From Fragum whitleyi (Eukaryota > Mollusca > Bivalvia > Cardiida > Cardiidae): a stretch of 64,000 nucleotides of DNA. Position numbers and translations under genes: made by a program. The stretch spans positions 62,563,610 to 62,627,609 of the forward strand of contig OX411547.1 in assembly GCA_948146395.1 (NCBI GenBank), read 5' to 3'. Shown in pieces: positions 1 through 13,092 of the stretch; position 1 is the first letter of the stretch; each line of letters starts with the position of its first letter. The notes beneath the pieces were generated by a model. It saw only the letters and a list, made by a program, of their open reading frames with translations. It was not told the DNA's origin and did not search any database.

Positions 1-3000
1 TAAAATCATGACAGTTTTCGAGGTCGAATGTAAAAACACCGAGATAAGCTTCTTCATAATTTTTAAAGATAACGTCACCAATCATGTACTACGTCATCGA
101 TATTGTCGCGATTTGATTTTAAAGACATACGAGAATCGAGTGAAATATTTTTTTATCAGAAATATACACTCAAATTCCAAAGAAAAAAAATGTTAGGACT
201 GTTTTCAGACCTAAAAGCCGCAAAAAGAAGGTCTGGCAGGCCACGTGACCAACTGACATGATAAAGCTGTCACGTGATCAAGTAACCTGATATCAACAAG
301 TTAATCATACCCCCTTTAATCAGGCAAAATTTATAGCTAAGGCCAGGATAAATAGGGCATATGGATCTGCAGTACCAGCGGTCAAGAATCTCGGTGTAAA
401 GGACGTCCGCACATCCAGTTTTGGATTTTCCGCCATTAAAAAAAATGCGTTTCTGAATTCGTTATAAAACAATGAATCGAAATTCAAAATATGTTTTTGG
501 ATAGAGCTGTATGTAAGGTTGTCAAAACATGCAACAATTTGTATAAATTCAAAAATTTATTTATTTTTTTCTACATTTTTTCGGGGCATTTTTCCCGATT
601 TTAGAGTGTTCAAGCCAGTATTCAATGTTACTCTTTGCCTATTTTTCGGATAGAAAGCAAATAAAACTTATGAAAACGGTAAAAAGAACCCCTACCCCAT
701 ATCCCTGAACCAAAATACCAACAAATTTATCATAAAAAAATGTGTTTTGAAATTTACTTATTTTTTGTGAATTACCTCCCTTTATTTTAACGAATGAGTC
801 AAAATATCTCAACAAGAAAGTCTGTGACCCCCATTTGTTTTTCATGTCAAAATATTCCTCATTATGACACAAATTTATATTGAGAGTATAAGAAAAAGTT
901 TAATAGTAGAACTATACTTTTTTACTGTGAAGCATGTATTAGAAGCCCTAATTTGAAGGGAAAAAGGACTTTATAAAGATGTCATAATTTTCTTTTGTTT
1001 CGTAAAAATTTCATATTTCTTTAAAAAAAAAAAGTGGAATGGAATGTCGTTTTAAATAAAACACAAATTACTTGCTTTCAGAATATTTATTTGTCCAAAA
1101 GTGATAGCTTCAAATCAAGGGTGTAATTTTCAAAGACATTCAAAAGCAAGAACTAATGTGCACTAAATGTTTTGGTACCTATTTTCAAAAGGCTCTGACA
1201 AAAAATAAGCACGGTGATCCCATTTTTTCTTTTCAAAAATTGAAATAAAACATTTAGACCTTTTTAAAAAATCAGGTTTAAAGAAAAGTTTAATAGTAGG
1301 AAAAAGCCGAGCGAACTTCCTTAATAGCGCCGCGCAACGCCCATTTTGACACAGTAAATGTTACATGACACATGTTAATGTTCAGAATATAAATTATATT
1401 GCTGACTGACGCCATTTTATACCCAAAGCACGTACACGGAAGGAAAAACCTGAATTTACTCAAAGCAAATATCTTTTTTCCCTTTTGCTATCATTTATTT
1501 CCTCTCTGAAGTGATTTCTAATACATTATATTTGAAATGTCTGCAGTGATGTTACTTTTAAGTCAGTGGCAATCTAGTTGCTGTATGAGAAAGCTTCTGC
1601 TACAGCACTTCTCAATGCGGATTTACATAGTTTTTTAGGGACCTTGGTCCCAAAGAATCATGGATCTTTCATATACTTTCAAACTTTAATATTTCAACGG
1701 ATATCAATTTAAGAGTTCGGTACATTGGTAATCGTTATAGATTTGGTAATCGTTAAATCTTTAGAGAAATCGTTTGACAGTATTATGCGTTTGACTATAA
1801 GCTATAGCTTGAAGTACCGATATAACCCTACAAGTAATTTCAAATTTTGAAAGACCGCAACACTGTGATGTTTTCTTAGCGTCTTCTTTGGTTGTTTTCG
1901 AATCGTTTTGGTGAACTTTTTTATTTAACTTAATTTGTTCACTTTAATTTTTATTTTTTTTTTCTGCAAGATTAGTGGATTTATTTTGACGTCCAGTTTT
2001 CATAGGACTAATAAACTCATTATCATGACAATATGTATGACATTTTCGCTTAATTAAAGTCTTTTTCAATTTTCTCATGTGGTGTCTGCTGATATTTTTC
2101 AAGATAAGGTTTTAAATTTCAGTCTGAGGCCTATTGTTATTCCATTGTTCCTGCACTAGAGTTTTCTGTTTCATTATTTCTAGAATGGCCTACTGATTTT
2201 CTTTTGAGTGGAGTTCTTTATGTTTTTTCTGCACTTTCGCTTATGATGGATATGTAATTGTACTTTTCGTTTTTCCTACATTATAAATAAAATGTAAAAA
2301 AAATATCATTCTCTTTTTCTATAACTGAGTGAAAGCTTTTTAGATAAAAGTAATATCTACCTAGACCAACCATTATTAAAAAACCCAGTTGTAGGTAAAG
2401 AGTCATCAATGTTTAATATAGACTTTTACAAATAAAGCAGTCTTTGCAGTTACAAACAAACACGCTATTTGTTCTGAGTTATGAGAAGATGAACCTTTAA
2501 TAAGAATATAACGATTCACACAAATATCAGATTATCCAATGATAATTGCAATCCAATAAAATAAAGAATTCTGATTGGTTTTAATCGCATCACTTGGAAA
2601 ATTCCATTGCACTTTATATCTGTATAAAATGCAATAGGTCTTTCGGGAAACCCCCGACCTTCGATCTGCAAGTCCTCTGTCGTAGGAACTCGAATTAACA
2701 TAGTTCCCGATCATCAACGCAACATTGATATTGAGTTTATTGTAAATTAAAATATTTTCGAAATGATGTACGATTTCAAGCATGCAGTACTGATTCTGAA
2801 CCGACGTAAACTATTAGGAAAACAGCGAGTCGACGAAGATCATCAAGCAACCCTCTCAGCTAAGACCGGCCACGCCGTTATCGTTTAAAGATAGACTTAC
2901 TTGGCAGAAACAAAGTTTTTTGTCATAAGTAACTCTACGAATTTCAAAGTTGACGTTTATTTGTGTATAATTTGTTTTACTTTATGACATTTCACTTCGA

Positions 3001-3122
3001 TAGCGAGATAAAGAATACAAGATCTTAAAATAGGATGTGTAATCTATACGCTCAGAAAGTAGACTTGAAGCTTTAATCTTTTGCTGAGTATTCTAATAGT
3101 TCCTTCGATCTAGAGGATTGCA
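1..3122. other. Intergenic, no gene seen
   Basis: AT-rich sequence with homopolymer runs. All open frames are under 85 codons and show no family resemblance. A short motif (AAAAGTTTAATAGTAG) occurs at about 894 and 1284. Confidence 0.6.
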
Positions 3123-3268
3123 ATTATAAGGGACGAGTGTCTTTTTCACTACATTTATTGGGGTATAAAGTGCAATTGCCTTAGCACATGGCTTAAACAT
3201 AACTTGCCATGTGCTTAGGCAATTGCACTTTATAACCCAATAAACGCAGTGACACTCATCCCTATAAT
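3123..3268. mobile_element. Long-hairpin MITE
   Basis: Two arms of about 62 bp (ATTATAAGGGA...TTAGCACATGG and its near-exact reverse complement) are separated by about 15 bp. The arms differ by only a few bases. It is essentially a single long hairpin, as in foldback MITEs. Confidence 0.75.
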
Positions 3269-4230
3269 AATACATACCTTTGGTGTCTATTAAGTATGCC
3301 TGGAGTCTATATGAAATTCCAACAAGCCAACCAACATTTTTTCTCTCAAGTACTCTATTTTTGAAATTATCAAAAACAACATTATCATGTGCTATTTAGC
3401 CAAAGCGTTGTAAAACCACAAAAAATTGTTAACATGAATGCGATTTTGGAAACAAAGCCTGTTCACGCTTTTTACACTTCAACAGACATTTCGTTAAGAA
3501 CTGAGATGACATTTTGAGCGTGTTTACGACATGACACGTGTTTTTTTCACATAAAGTCTTTTGAAACTCCTTATTGACATTGTTTCTACCTCAAAGAATT
3601 CAAGTATTGATGGAATAAATCAATGAATTTATAATGTAATCTAGGTTATCGACGTTCAAATTCTAAGGAACAACTTCCATGGTGACATTCTCGATTCACA
3701 GTACAGTCTTTTCAATGTGAGTGAGTTGATTTCATTTCTTTTAACTGTTTTTGAAATGTCCATTGTCAATTGCCTTCCATACTTCTGAATTGTGAAATCA
3801 ATCAACCATGAAAAATGCAATGACAACGACAGAGTGAACAGTAGATTACTATGCTTGAACTAACCGAAGCATCAGATCAAATAAAGATCAAGCCGATTTA
3901 AAAGAGGATATTGTTTGTATGATTATAGCTAAATTTGTATCAACAAATTACCTTTTCCGTTTACTTTGTTGTGAGTATTTTATACCAATATTGTAATCAT
4001 AATTTTCTGTCCTATATTACATTTGAAAAGAATCAAGGAGAATCTTCACACCTGATTGACTATTTCAGTTGATAATTCCTTCTCGTTTTTTTAATTGTTT
4101 TGATATCTGGTGGTGGTATCTCACATGTCGATAGACATTGTTGAACTTCAGTGAGCCCCATTCCTGAATGAACCATAGCTGAAGTATAAATATAGAATTA
4201 TAAAAAAGTCACCAGTTTGTCTTTGATTTT

Positions 4231-4345
4231 AAGCTCGAATGGCCATAGGCCAGTTGGGATATTGTCATGATGTGTCTGTTTTGCATGTCTGTTACTCCTA
4301 CTCCAATGTTTAGCTCACCTGAGCAGAATGTGCTCAAGGAAGCTT
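4231..4345 (+). repeat. Two hairpin heads of bivalve-type repeats
   Basis: CGAATGGCCATAGGCCAGTT (4236-4255) is one short hairpin head. TTAGCTCACCTGAGCAGAAT with GTGCTCAAGG (4310-4341) is a second. The regions to about 4390 and after 4620 to 5520 are the eroded bodies (TTGTCC/GGACAAG motifs, 5440-5525). The GCTCACCTGAGCAC head is a common mollusc repeat. Confidence 0.55.
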
Positions 4346-4395
4346 TTAGGATCAGCAATGTTGGTCATGCGATGTCAGGTCATCAACAATATTAA

Positions 4396-4619
4396 CCCCT
4401 ATTGTCATGCTGAATCCAAAATATTCCAGTATAATGAGGTGATATAGACAAATTATGTGCAGTCTGATCTTAGTCTACATTACCTTTTTGTCCCCTTTCA
4501 AGGCAGAGTTGTATGAAATTGAATATCCAAGAAAGATTGCCCCATAGGCTTGGATTCTAGTGCTTTGAGTACTTGATTTAGCTGAAATTTGCAAGGTTTT
4601 TTATTCAGCATGACAAGGG
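4396..4619. mobile_element. TTAA-flanked MITE, family T1, copy 1
   Basis: Begins CCCCTATTGTCATGCTGAA after TTAA at 4392-4395 and ends TTCAGCATGACAAGGG before TTAG. It shares internal GCAGTCTGAT.TTAGTCTACA with copy 2 at 31052. TTAA target sites are typical of piggyBac-type elements. Confidence 0.65.
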
Positions 4620-5529
4620 TTAGATGTTTTTCTGTGGAACCACTTGTCCAATTCCAATGAAATTTTCCTTGATTGTTCCTCAGGTGACAATCAAAAAAAC
4701 TGTTAATGAAATTTTGATTGAATACTAGATTTGAAGGGGGGATTATTTTTATACACCCAACCTACAAAGTAGGGGGGGGTTAACTGGATTTACCATGGAC
4801 ATCCGTCTGTCCGGGGACAAAATTTTGTAAGTTAGCTTTCTCAGACAGAATAACAGCTACAGCTTTGAAATGTATGCATTATGTTTATCTGCATATGAAG
4901 TTTTGCACCTGCAATTTAGTAGCCTCTACTTTGATAAGTTGATGAATTGTCTTCCCTTGAATGAGTAAATTTCACTTAATGTTGTCGGGAGCATTTCTCT
5001 TAAGCTATTGCATGTACTGACTTGAAATTTATACAGGTTGTGCATCTCCATATGGAATTGTGCACCTGCAGTCTTGGATCCTCATTCATACTGAATCATC
5101 TCTCTTTGAAGTTGTTAATTTCACATTTTTTTTATTACCTAGAGCATTTCATATACACTATTGCATGTACAGAAGTGAGATTTTTACAAAGTGTTAAGTA
5201 AACCTGGTTAAGTAATCTTGCACTCCTGAAATTTTTAGGACCCTACTCAATGGTTCAGAGATAACCTGTCCGAGTTGTCTGACCTGTCCATTAAGCTGTA
5301 CGGACTAGCAGAGTTTCTTGGCAAGGTTGTCCTATGACAAGTGAAAAAATCTCTAGAGAAAAATGTTAGCTGTTCTGATATTCCATGTAATCCCATGTCA
5401 ACAGGAAGTGTTTTAGCAACATCAATTTTGTTTTCAATATTTTGCAGACTCTTCAAAATTCAATGGACAAGTAGATCTTAGATACGGACAAGCCAGTTAG
5501 TGATTCCAACTTGTCCATGGACAAGCCCA

Positions 5530-6506
5530 CGTTTAAAATATCTCAGAACCGACTGCCTACAATGATTTCTTGAAGATTTTACTCCCCCTGAACTTGTCTT
5601 CACGCTATATACACAATTTTGGCAGACAGTATAGAAGTTTAGCCTAACTTTTGCCTTATCCGATTGCTTTCCAAAAAAATATTGTGGGTAAAACTTGAGT
5701 CAGACTGGTTGCAATGATTATGATCCCAAAACTTGCGATTTGTTTGAATCAAATTTAATCACAGTCGGATAAGGGTTAAATATATACCTTGAATTTATCA
5801 AATATCATACGAACCTGTTCTCACGCAGTGTATTTTAGGCCTGGGTTTAAACCAATGTGAAAAAATATTCTTACAACTTGGAAGAATATGATTTATCCGA
5901 TTCAAACAATACTGTCTAAGCCTATTTTCCTTGTATTTATTTAAATCAGAAAATTCATTACAAGTGAAATCATTCTTCACAATGACTATTCAGCAACTAT
6001 GGTTAGCCCCAAGGTCCCTTCATACTAGGGTTGCTATGTTAACCAACCATTTCCTACTATCATAATGAGTGTAGGAATATTGAATGAGAGGGTGACTTAT
6101 TATATAAGTAAACAAGTGTATCTTTTTTGCTTCTCTTTATATTCAAAAATACTACAAAATGAGTTTTCAAATTTTGAATCTAATCCATCCATGTTTGTAG
6201 CATTTTAAGACCTCCCCAACCCAATGCGTTTAAGTATAAACAAACGCCTACCATAGAACTATGTTACAAAGAACCATAGCATGTACATAGGTAGCTAATG
6301 GGTTAAGGGAAACATATTGCTGAGTTAAATGATAAAGGCACTATATTTACTGCATTTTTAGGACATGGTACTTTCTTGAAAAAAAAAATACAGAACTCCA
6401 TCTCGAACACAATATTATAAAGCAACAATACATATATTATTGTCATTATCTGGGTTAGTGCAAGGAAACATGAAAGCTCTGTCTGGATCTGCCATGGTTC
6501 TTTAAC
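5530..6506. other. Intergenic, nothing recognised
   Basis: AT-rich, short frames only; no repeats matching the other families except the SINE that follows. 6682-7493 and 7777-8269 are similar. Confidence 0.55.
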
Positions 6507-6681
6507 GTGCTCGGTCAAACTGTCACCAATCGTTGACTGAGATAGCAGCTGTGGCTAGGAAATGATGTTGTGGTTGTAATGGTGATAGAAAAAAGGAAAC
6601 CATTGTTAAGTGCTCCAGCTGCAGCGAAATAACTGAAAAAAATTTGAAAGTAGTGTTAAACTCCATTCAATCAATCAATTT
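6507..6681 (+). mobile_element. tRNA-SINE, 5' truncated
   Basis: TGAGATAGCAGCTGTGGCTA, GTGATAGAAAAAAGGAAACC, TTGTTAAGTGCTCCAGCTGC and a CAATCAATCAAT tail match the shared SINE body. The tRNA head is lost. Confidence 0.7.
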
Positions 6682-7493
6682 CATGTGCTCGGTGTAAAGC
6701 ACTGCCTCACAGGACCCCGGTAATTGATACCCACGTGATCGGCTTTCAATTGATTTGAAATCGGATGCAGTGCTCTAGCGATAGAGCCAGTGTATTGCTG
6801 TAGCCTAGGTGTCTTCATTGTTTTTTGTCTCTGTTTTTGTCTGTTTTTGACATTTTGTGAAATCTCTGTAATTACTGATGGCATTCGCTACAAACATAGC
6901 ACATATACCGTGTATATTCACTATCAATAGAGTTACCTATATTATCAAGGGAGATAGCTCTAGACGCATCTTTTGTAAATTATGTCTTTTTGAACTTAGG
7001 TTTTTCATTCCCTATCCAGCATGAAACCGCCAACCATATACGGTTCTCTCGTTTTTATTTCAATCTAACAATTTAAAAAGCACTTACGCTAAGGTTATAG
7101 ATCAGCAAACAAGGTCTTGGACCTGAGGACTTGTGTTAGTGTCAATCCCTGGTTCTGGTTTAAACATATTGTACATAGCCACAAAGTTTGATGAGGACAC
7201 CTGGATATCGGATGTTTGTAAACTATACATTCAACGTGATAGTAGTACAAAAATTGTTATTGGCCATTTTCAGTAATTAAGAATAGTACAGAACCTAATT
7301 ATGCTTTGAATGTCTAATATCATGGATGTTTCTGAAACAAGCTCTGTTCCGCTTTGAAGACAGAGAATTTTGAGCAGGAAAAAGACTTGGCCATTGTGTG
7401 TGTGCGTCATTCGTGTTTTAAGAAAGATAGAATATTTTCACTAGGACCAATACATAACATAAGTAATACTTGGTTTTCCTTTACCTGTGCATA

Positions 7494-7776
7494 GCGGCCA
7501 TTACAGCGCAGTCGGTAGTGCATTAGACTGTCAATGTAGAAGTCACAGGTTCGATCCAAGACGGCGGCCCTCATCCTTTCCAACTATTTCACCAGTGCCA
7601 ATTAGTTGAAAATTAAAGAACCTATGTGGGAAAGCAGCTGGAGGCTAGGAAAGGATGAGGTGGTAGTACTAGTGTGAAAAATACCTCGAATCCATTGTTA
7701 GTATGTGCTCCAGATGCTGCGATATGACTGAAATTATGTTGAAAGCAGCGTAAAAAGCTCATTCAAACAAACAAAT
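7494..7776 (+). mobile_element. tRNA-SINE, full length
   Basis: Head with A box TACAGCGCAGTCGGTAGTGC and B box GGTTCGATCC, then the shared body (GGGAAAGCAGCTGGAGGCTA, ATCCATTGTTAG, GTGCTCCAGATGCTGCGATA) and a CAAACAAACAAA tail. Confidence 0.82.
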
Positions 7777-8269
7777 TTACCTGTGGCCTGTCAAAAAGTA
7801 GTTTTATCATTTAGAACAATACTCTGGTGACACATGAATAAAATGAATGCTGCACAGGCATAGTTAATCTAAAGCCTGGTCCTTGAACTTAGACTTAATA
7901 TAAAGTGAATTAATTCTCGAATCTGTTCATCCTAGAACACTACTATTGTCAAATGCAGAAATTCTGAAAAAAATATCACATAAAAGACCTATCATTTCAT
8001 TTTTGATGGATAAATTCTATTCTTCATAGCAAATTTGACATAATCATATGTAAAATTCTTTCTTTGAATAAATTGTGAAGGGGAATTTAATGTTGTCGAT
8101 CTTTGTTCCATTGGGATAACAATTTTTTTTATTTGCATTAGAAAAAGGAAAAAAAATGACTATCAACCATATTCTGAATCTAATGAAATTCAAATCAAAT
8201 CTATTCCTTTGTCAAAATTTGAGGCAGAGTACTTCACCTCACATCGTAGTAAGACCATTGTTTACTCGT

Positions 8270-8760
8270 TGAATACCATGTCATTCCAAACTAACGTCAT
8301 CTTTTTATTAACAACAAATCCACCACTTTCCTCCTGCTTGCCTGTAGTTATTTTTTTTTCAACAGTGTTTACATTGTATATGGAGGAAACTTCTGAGGTC
8401 GCGCCTTGACTCCCCAACAATATCTTTTAAAAATAGATCATTTTTACAAGTCCGGTAATACAGTCCGTCGGCAAGATGCCTCAAATATACTATCCGTCGA
8501 CTGTCGGTCCATTTCAAAGAAAGGTCGTCAGTCTGTACGGTCACGTCTTGTCCAATGTCTGTCTCGTTAAAGTCAATCTCATGATCGTCCGTGACCGTAG
8601 TGGCATAAGAATGATCATCATATCGTAGTTTGACCCTGTTCAACAAAGTTACTCGTTTTGATCTCTGACAGCAGAACTAAAAGCAAATCGACCCTTGCTG
8701 TCTTTCAGTCTGTCAGTTTGGCGTTCGTCTGCCATCTTTATTAAACCAATATGATGTTCG
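8270..8760 (-). pseudogene. Decayed first exon of a Mutator-like (MULE) transposase
   Basis: On the - strand a start-like MADERQTDRLKDSKGRFAF (ATG near 8736) is followed by a stop. After a frame change, a 95-aa frame (8646-8359) ends in WTDSRRIVYLRHLADGLYYR, then DIVGESRRDL, SFLHIQCKHC and a stop. The arrangement GRRIVeL..LA..L..C..pL.L.divGE.r.GL.S.L.I.C..C is what I know from the N-terminus of Mutator-like transposase domains in molluscs and other invertebrates. After the stop, another frame gives ITTGKQEES and VNKKMTL, matching the next part of that domain. It is broken by at least two frame changes. The family call is from remembered motif structure, not a search. Confidence 0.6.
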
Positions 8761-8883
8761 GAACATCTCGTGTTTAACGACTGGGTACTCGGTCTAATTA
8801 TCGTAACCAGTCTATTTTGACAATGCGCATAGTTCGGCCGTAAAATAAACACATACCGGTTGACGGAGTTCGAAGGTCGCTGT

Positions 8884-8897
8884 CCATTGCTACCTTA
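8884..8897. mobile_element. Solo end of family T2 element
   Basis: TGTCCATTGCTACCTTAA at this position matches the right end of the 58842-59607 element including its TTAA. No matching left end was found nearby. Confidence 0.45.
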
Positions 8898-8992
8898 AGG
8901 CCATTTACTTTGAACAAAAATGAAATATTTTTACCAAATTTAACCTTAGTTGTAGAATTTTCATTATTTATCGCATACATATGTGCTTCTTA

Positions 8993-9545
8993 GCTCACCT
9001 GAGTACGGTGCTCAATGTGAGCTAATGTCGCAAGGTGAGTGTCCGTCGTCTGACGTGAAATTTTCCTATCATCCTGGAATACGGTAGGAATGATTTTTTG
9101 ATGAAAACTAGAACGAGTTCAAAATTTGGTCAACTTGGGTAAAAAAACTAAGCCTCGGGTTATATGTCCTCTTGAAGCAACATTTCTTGCCCGATCAATC
9201 TAAAATTTAGTCAGAAGGTTTGTATTGTTAAAATCTCAAGCGGGTTCGAAATAAGGCTAATTAGGTCAATGGGTTAAGTTTTAGATAACATCCTTGTGTG
9301 CACTCTAGTGGCATCATTTTTGTTTGAATGTCCTGAAACTTGTTCAGAAAGATTGTGTTCACCAAATAACGGTATATGTTAAAATGGATTAAGTGCGGTC
9401 AAAAATAAGGTTAAGAGTTCAAATTTAGAAAATTCTATTGTGCACGCTTAAGACCACATATTTGGCACGTACATATTTGCAATTGCTTAGAATGTTACTT
9501 GAAATCTATGCCAAGATGGGTCGAAAACAAGGACAATTGGTGGGT
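8993..9545 (+). repeat. Hairpin-headed repeat with eroded minisatellite body
   Basis: Head TTAGCTCACCTGAGTACGGT then GTGCTCAATGTGAGCT, then GTGTCCGTCGTCTGACGTG. The body has weak repeats of about 150 bp, each with a T(G)GGTCAA or AAATAAGG.TAA segment. Confidence 0.5.
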
Positions 9546-9817
9546 CAAATCTTAAAAAAAAGACTTGTGAAAACATAACATTTTTTTGTTGTTTTATTTG
9601 CACCTAAGTTCTCAACATAGGCAAATGCCAAAAAAAAATCAAGAAACAAATATACTTTCGGAAGAGAGAAGGGCGACAGAACGCGTGTTACGAAGACAGA
9701 CAATGGAAGGGGGGATATATTTCCCGCGCAATCCCTGGTCATGTGACAGGCAACTTTTTTTTGCTCAAATGTCTTGAAGTGTAAATAGAATGTTTGGTCT
9801 CGTTCTTATACGCCCGA

Positions 9818-10800
9818 AGGGTCGTATTATGTTATGACCCCGGTTGTCCTTTGATCTGTCTGTCTGTTCGTTTTGAATGGGAATGAACTGAAACTTACCA
9901 AAATGGCCCTGTAGGGTAGACAAGTTGTGCTTAGCACTAAAATGCTTTTATCTCCACTGAATGAAGGCAAGCGAGCTAGTGTCATGACAGGGTGTCCGTC
10001 GTGCGTCCATCAGTCCGTCCGTGCGTTATCTTTTTCTTTAAACATATTCTCCTCCCCAACCAATGGTCAGATTTTTATGAAACTTGGTAGAAATGTTCCT
10101 TGGGTGATACTCTTCTAAAATTGTTCAAGCAATATTGATTGACTCCAAAATACGGGCGTGGCAGGGCGGGGCTTTTTTTTTGTCTTTTAAATCTTTAAAA
10201 ATCTTCCCCCAAACAATTGGGCGGATTTTAATGAAACTTGGTAGAATTGCCCCACTTCTAAAATTGTTCAAGAAATTTTGATTAACTCCCAAATATTGGG
10301 GTGGCAGGGCGGGGCATTTTTTCTCTTTTAAATCATTAAAAAAATTCAAATCCCAAACAATTTGGCCAATTTCAATGAAAATTTGTATGGATGTTCCTTG
10401 GTTGCCCCTTAACCTAAATTGTTCATGAAATTTTGATTTGCCCATAAATATGGGCGTGGCTTATTATGAAGACCGAACTCTTTGAACGACATCTACTCCT
10501 GACCCACTAGGTCGATATCAAAGAAACTTTACAAGAATGTTCCTTGAGTGACTCTTTTTTTTAAAAATGTTAAAAAAATTTTGATTGGTTCATAAAAAAT
10601 GGCGTGGCAGGGCGGGGCTTATAATGGGTCCGCAATCTTTGAACAACGTCTCCTGGACCACTCGGTTGAGTTCAAGAAACCTTACCAGAATGTTCCTTGG
10701 ATGACACTTTCCAAAAATTGGTCTCTTAATTTTGATTTGCGAATAAATGTGGGCATGGCAGGGCAGGGTTTGTTGAGCTCAGTATCTTTGAAACATTGGT
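9818..10800 (+). repeat. Hairpin head and minisatellite array A1 (about 150 bp x 5)
   Basis: Head CGCCCGAAGGGTCG at 9818, then a second truncated head GCAAGCGAGCTAGTGTCATG with TGTCCGTCGTGCGTCC. The array, about 10045-10800, has units of about 150 bp around AATGTTCCTTGG.TGA (10096, 10394, 10540, 10693) and TGGGCGTGGCAGGGCGGGG. Confidence 0.75.
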
Positions 10801-11191
10801 ATGATGGATAAAGAGATGCAGGTTCATGGGTTTTGAGTATTTTGGTGCAATGCGGGCCAGACCCTGATGATTATCATTAAATAGGTCTTAAGATACTTCA
10901 AAGTGTTATTTCCATTCAAATAAGCTTTATTTAATGAATGTCTAAAGATGTTAAATCCAGTGGAGCGATACCGGCCCCTATGTGCCTTTTGTTGATATGT
11001 CAAGTTGTTCCTGAATTATCTGCCCTTTACTTAAGAATTGAGCTTAAAATTGGAGGTTTTTCCGTGTTTGTGTGTGTATGTGTGTACAACTCCTACAAAT
11101 TCTATTGGATTGAACTGAATCTTTCCACAATTTATCTTTGTTATTAAGTTGAGCATAAGACTTTTAGTTCAGAATTCAAAAAGCTAAGGTT

Positions 11192-11600
11192 TTTAGCTCA
11201 CCTGAGCACGAAGTGCTCAAGGGAGCTATTGCGATCTATCAATGTCCGGCGTCCGTCTGTCAATCTGTCCGTCACGGCGTCAACAATTTCTTTAAACGAC
11301 ATCTCTTTCTTAACTTATGAGACAATCAACCAAACTTAGCAGAAATATTCCTTTGGTGGTCACTTGTAAAAATTGCTAAAATGGAAAGGATCCGTGCCAT
11401 ATCACGGGAAGAGGGGCCTTAATGACAATTTTCTTGTTTACACACTAAAAGCCACAAATATGGTCCAATCGTCATAAAACTTCGTCAGAATGTTTGTTAG
11501 GTCATGAGGATGAACTCAATTGAAAAAATTGAAGTATCCGTGCCATATCACGGGAAAAGGGGCCTTAATGACAAATTTCTTGTTTACACTCTATATGCTG
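11192..11600 (+). repeat. Hairpin-headed repeat with two body units
   Basis: TTAGCTCACCTGAGCACGAA, GTGCTCAAGGGAGCTATTG, then GTCCGGCGTCCGTCTGTC. The unit GTGCCATATCACGGGAA.AG GGGCCTTAATGACAA appears at 11391 and again at 11541. Confidence 0.65.
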
Positions 11601-11819
11601 CGTTCTGTCAAGCTCTTGTTGGCCAAGAATTTCAAATCAGTTGTAATGTCATTTAGCTACCTTTGTCAACAATATTCAGGTAAGCTTTTAAGGGGCAATA
11701 AACATCTTTTTATATTGATCTATAATTGTAAAATGTATACATCCATATTTACTAATAAAGAAAGATACTCATTAAGAACAGCTGATATTGACTTGAAATA
11801 TAAGATTTGATTTGAATGT

Positions 11820-12739
11820 TATGCTTTTTCAAACCTTATATGGTTTGAATTACATATTTAGGCCCAAATTGATTTTAAGAACGTAAATGTCAGTGCAATC
11901 GCACCCCATCTTGCCATCAACAGACAACTGCCTGAACATTAACGGCATGGTATCCCTTGCGACAAACATTTGGGTCTTTTCGTCTAGGTGGTTCTATGAT
12001 GGAGAATAAGTGCCCCATCTTTAGCCAACACACAATTAGGAATATGTGATATGTTGTTTGTTCTCTAGAAAATGATGTTGCGTAATTTTCTTTCAAAGGC
12101 ATCAATTACCTAAAAATTATAGAAAATCACCAATAGTTTGAATTCAAAATGATAATCTGTTCTGGGTGGCATTAAACTATATGATGCATTTGGTTGTGGG
12201 TAGATGCAAGGTCATTTTATCTTTCATGTTAAATTATGTTCATACATAGAAAAATAATTCATCTGACATGTTTAAAGATAATGTTTGAATAATGCGATGA
12301 GGAACACTAACAATAATTTAAACATTGCCCGAAGCTTTCTCATTCCCTTCGAAAATCGTCAAATAGCAAGCGTAATACTTATCCTACGTTAATGGTACTT
12401 TATAAACCGGTATACTTTTGGCTGTCGTTAAACAGGTTGTGACGGTGTAGTTACCGGTGAAAAAGTAATTGGCGCGTTAGGTGGACAAGTCGTATGAATT
12501 GAATAATGTGCATTTGAAGCTTTATAAGAAAGATTTTTGGTATGAGATATATGTGTTTTAAATCATTGTTCATTGGTCGGACGGGAATACTTTAAATCCT
12601 TTTATTTTAGAAACAGTTTTAAGATTTCTTATTTTCTTGGAAGATTACGCAAACCTTAGAAAGATGTCTTGTGGCATTCACTATCATAAGATTACACTGG
12701 TCTTGCAGTATAAGTATAGGGATACTAACTCGACTTTCA
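11820..12739. other. Intergenic, nothing recognised
   Basis: No coding signal on either strand. It may include the decayed 3' part of the LINE ORF1 copy that ends near 12740, but I cannot align it by eye. Confidence 0.5.
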
Positions 12740-13092
12740 ACAACTTCACTGCCTAAATAAATGATAGACATTCTATGTACTTAATTGTTACGATTCCCTT
12801 CTTCGATACGAGACAAGACAATGGCTTTGACATGTGTTCGCTTCCGCAGTTTGAACATTTTGACTGCAGGGCATTCATTCTCCCACACTCGTGATCAACT
12901 TCTGGTACGCCACAGTACAGACAGAGACGTTTGTTCGGAGACATTTTTTCATGATGTCCGAACTGGAAACACCTATTTTAGCGGGTTTCTTTACGTCCCT
13001 AAAAACTGCCCTATTGTTAGCCCCTAAAACATTTTGATCGAATAATTTTTTAGGATTTCATCCTCAGAAAGTCATTCAAAATAAGCACCCTG
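12740..13092 (-). pseudogene. Decayed jockey-type LINE ORF1 (triple zinc-knuckle) fragment
   Basis: Reading the - strand: LSEDEILKNYSIKMF, then stops, then NRCFQFGHHEKMSPNKRLCLYC, DHEC and KCSNCGSEHMSKPLSC, then IVTIKYIECLSFI. This is the order of jockey-like ORF1 proteins in molluscs: a SEeEIL segment, RCFkCQrFGH, two further Cys/His knuckles, then EIvtIKy.e.lSFpEA. Stops at several places and a lost CQ in the first knuckle show a dead copy. No reverse transcriptase is seen beside it. Confidence 0.65.

Noticed and set aside
12785..13027. 80-codon + strand frame
   Set aside because: It is the antisense shadow of the jockey-type ORF1 relic on the - strand.
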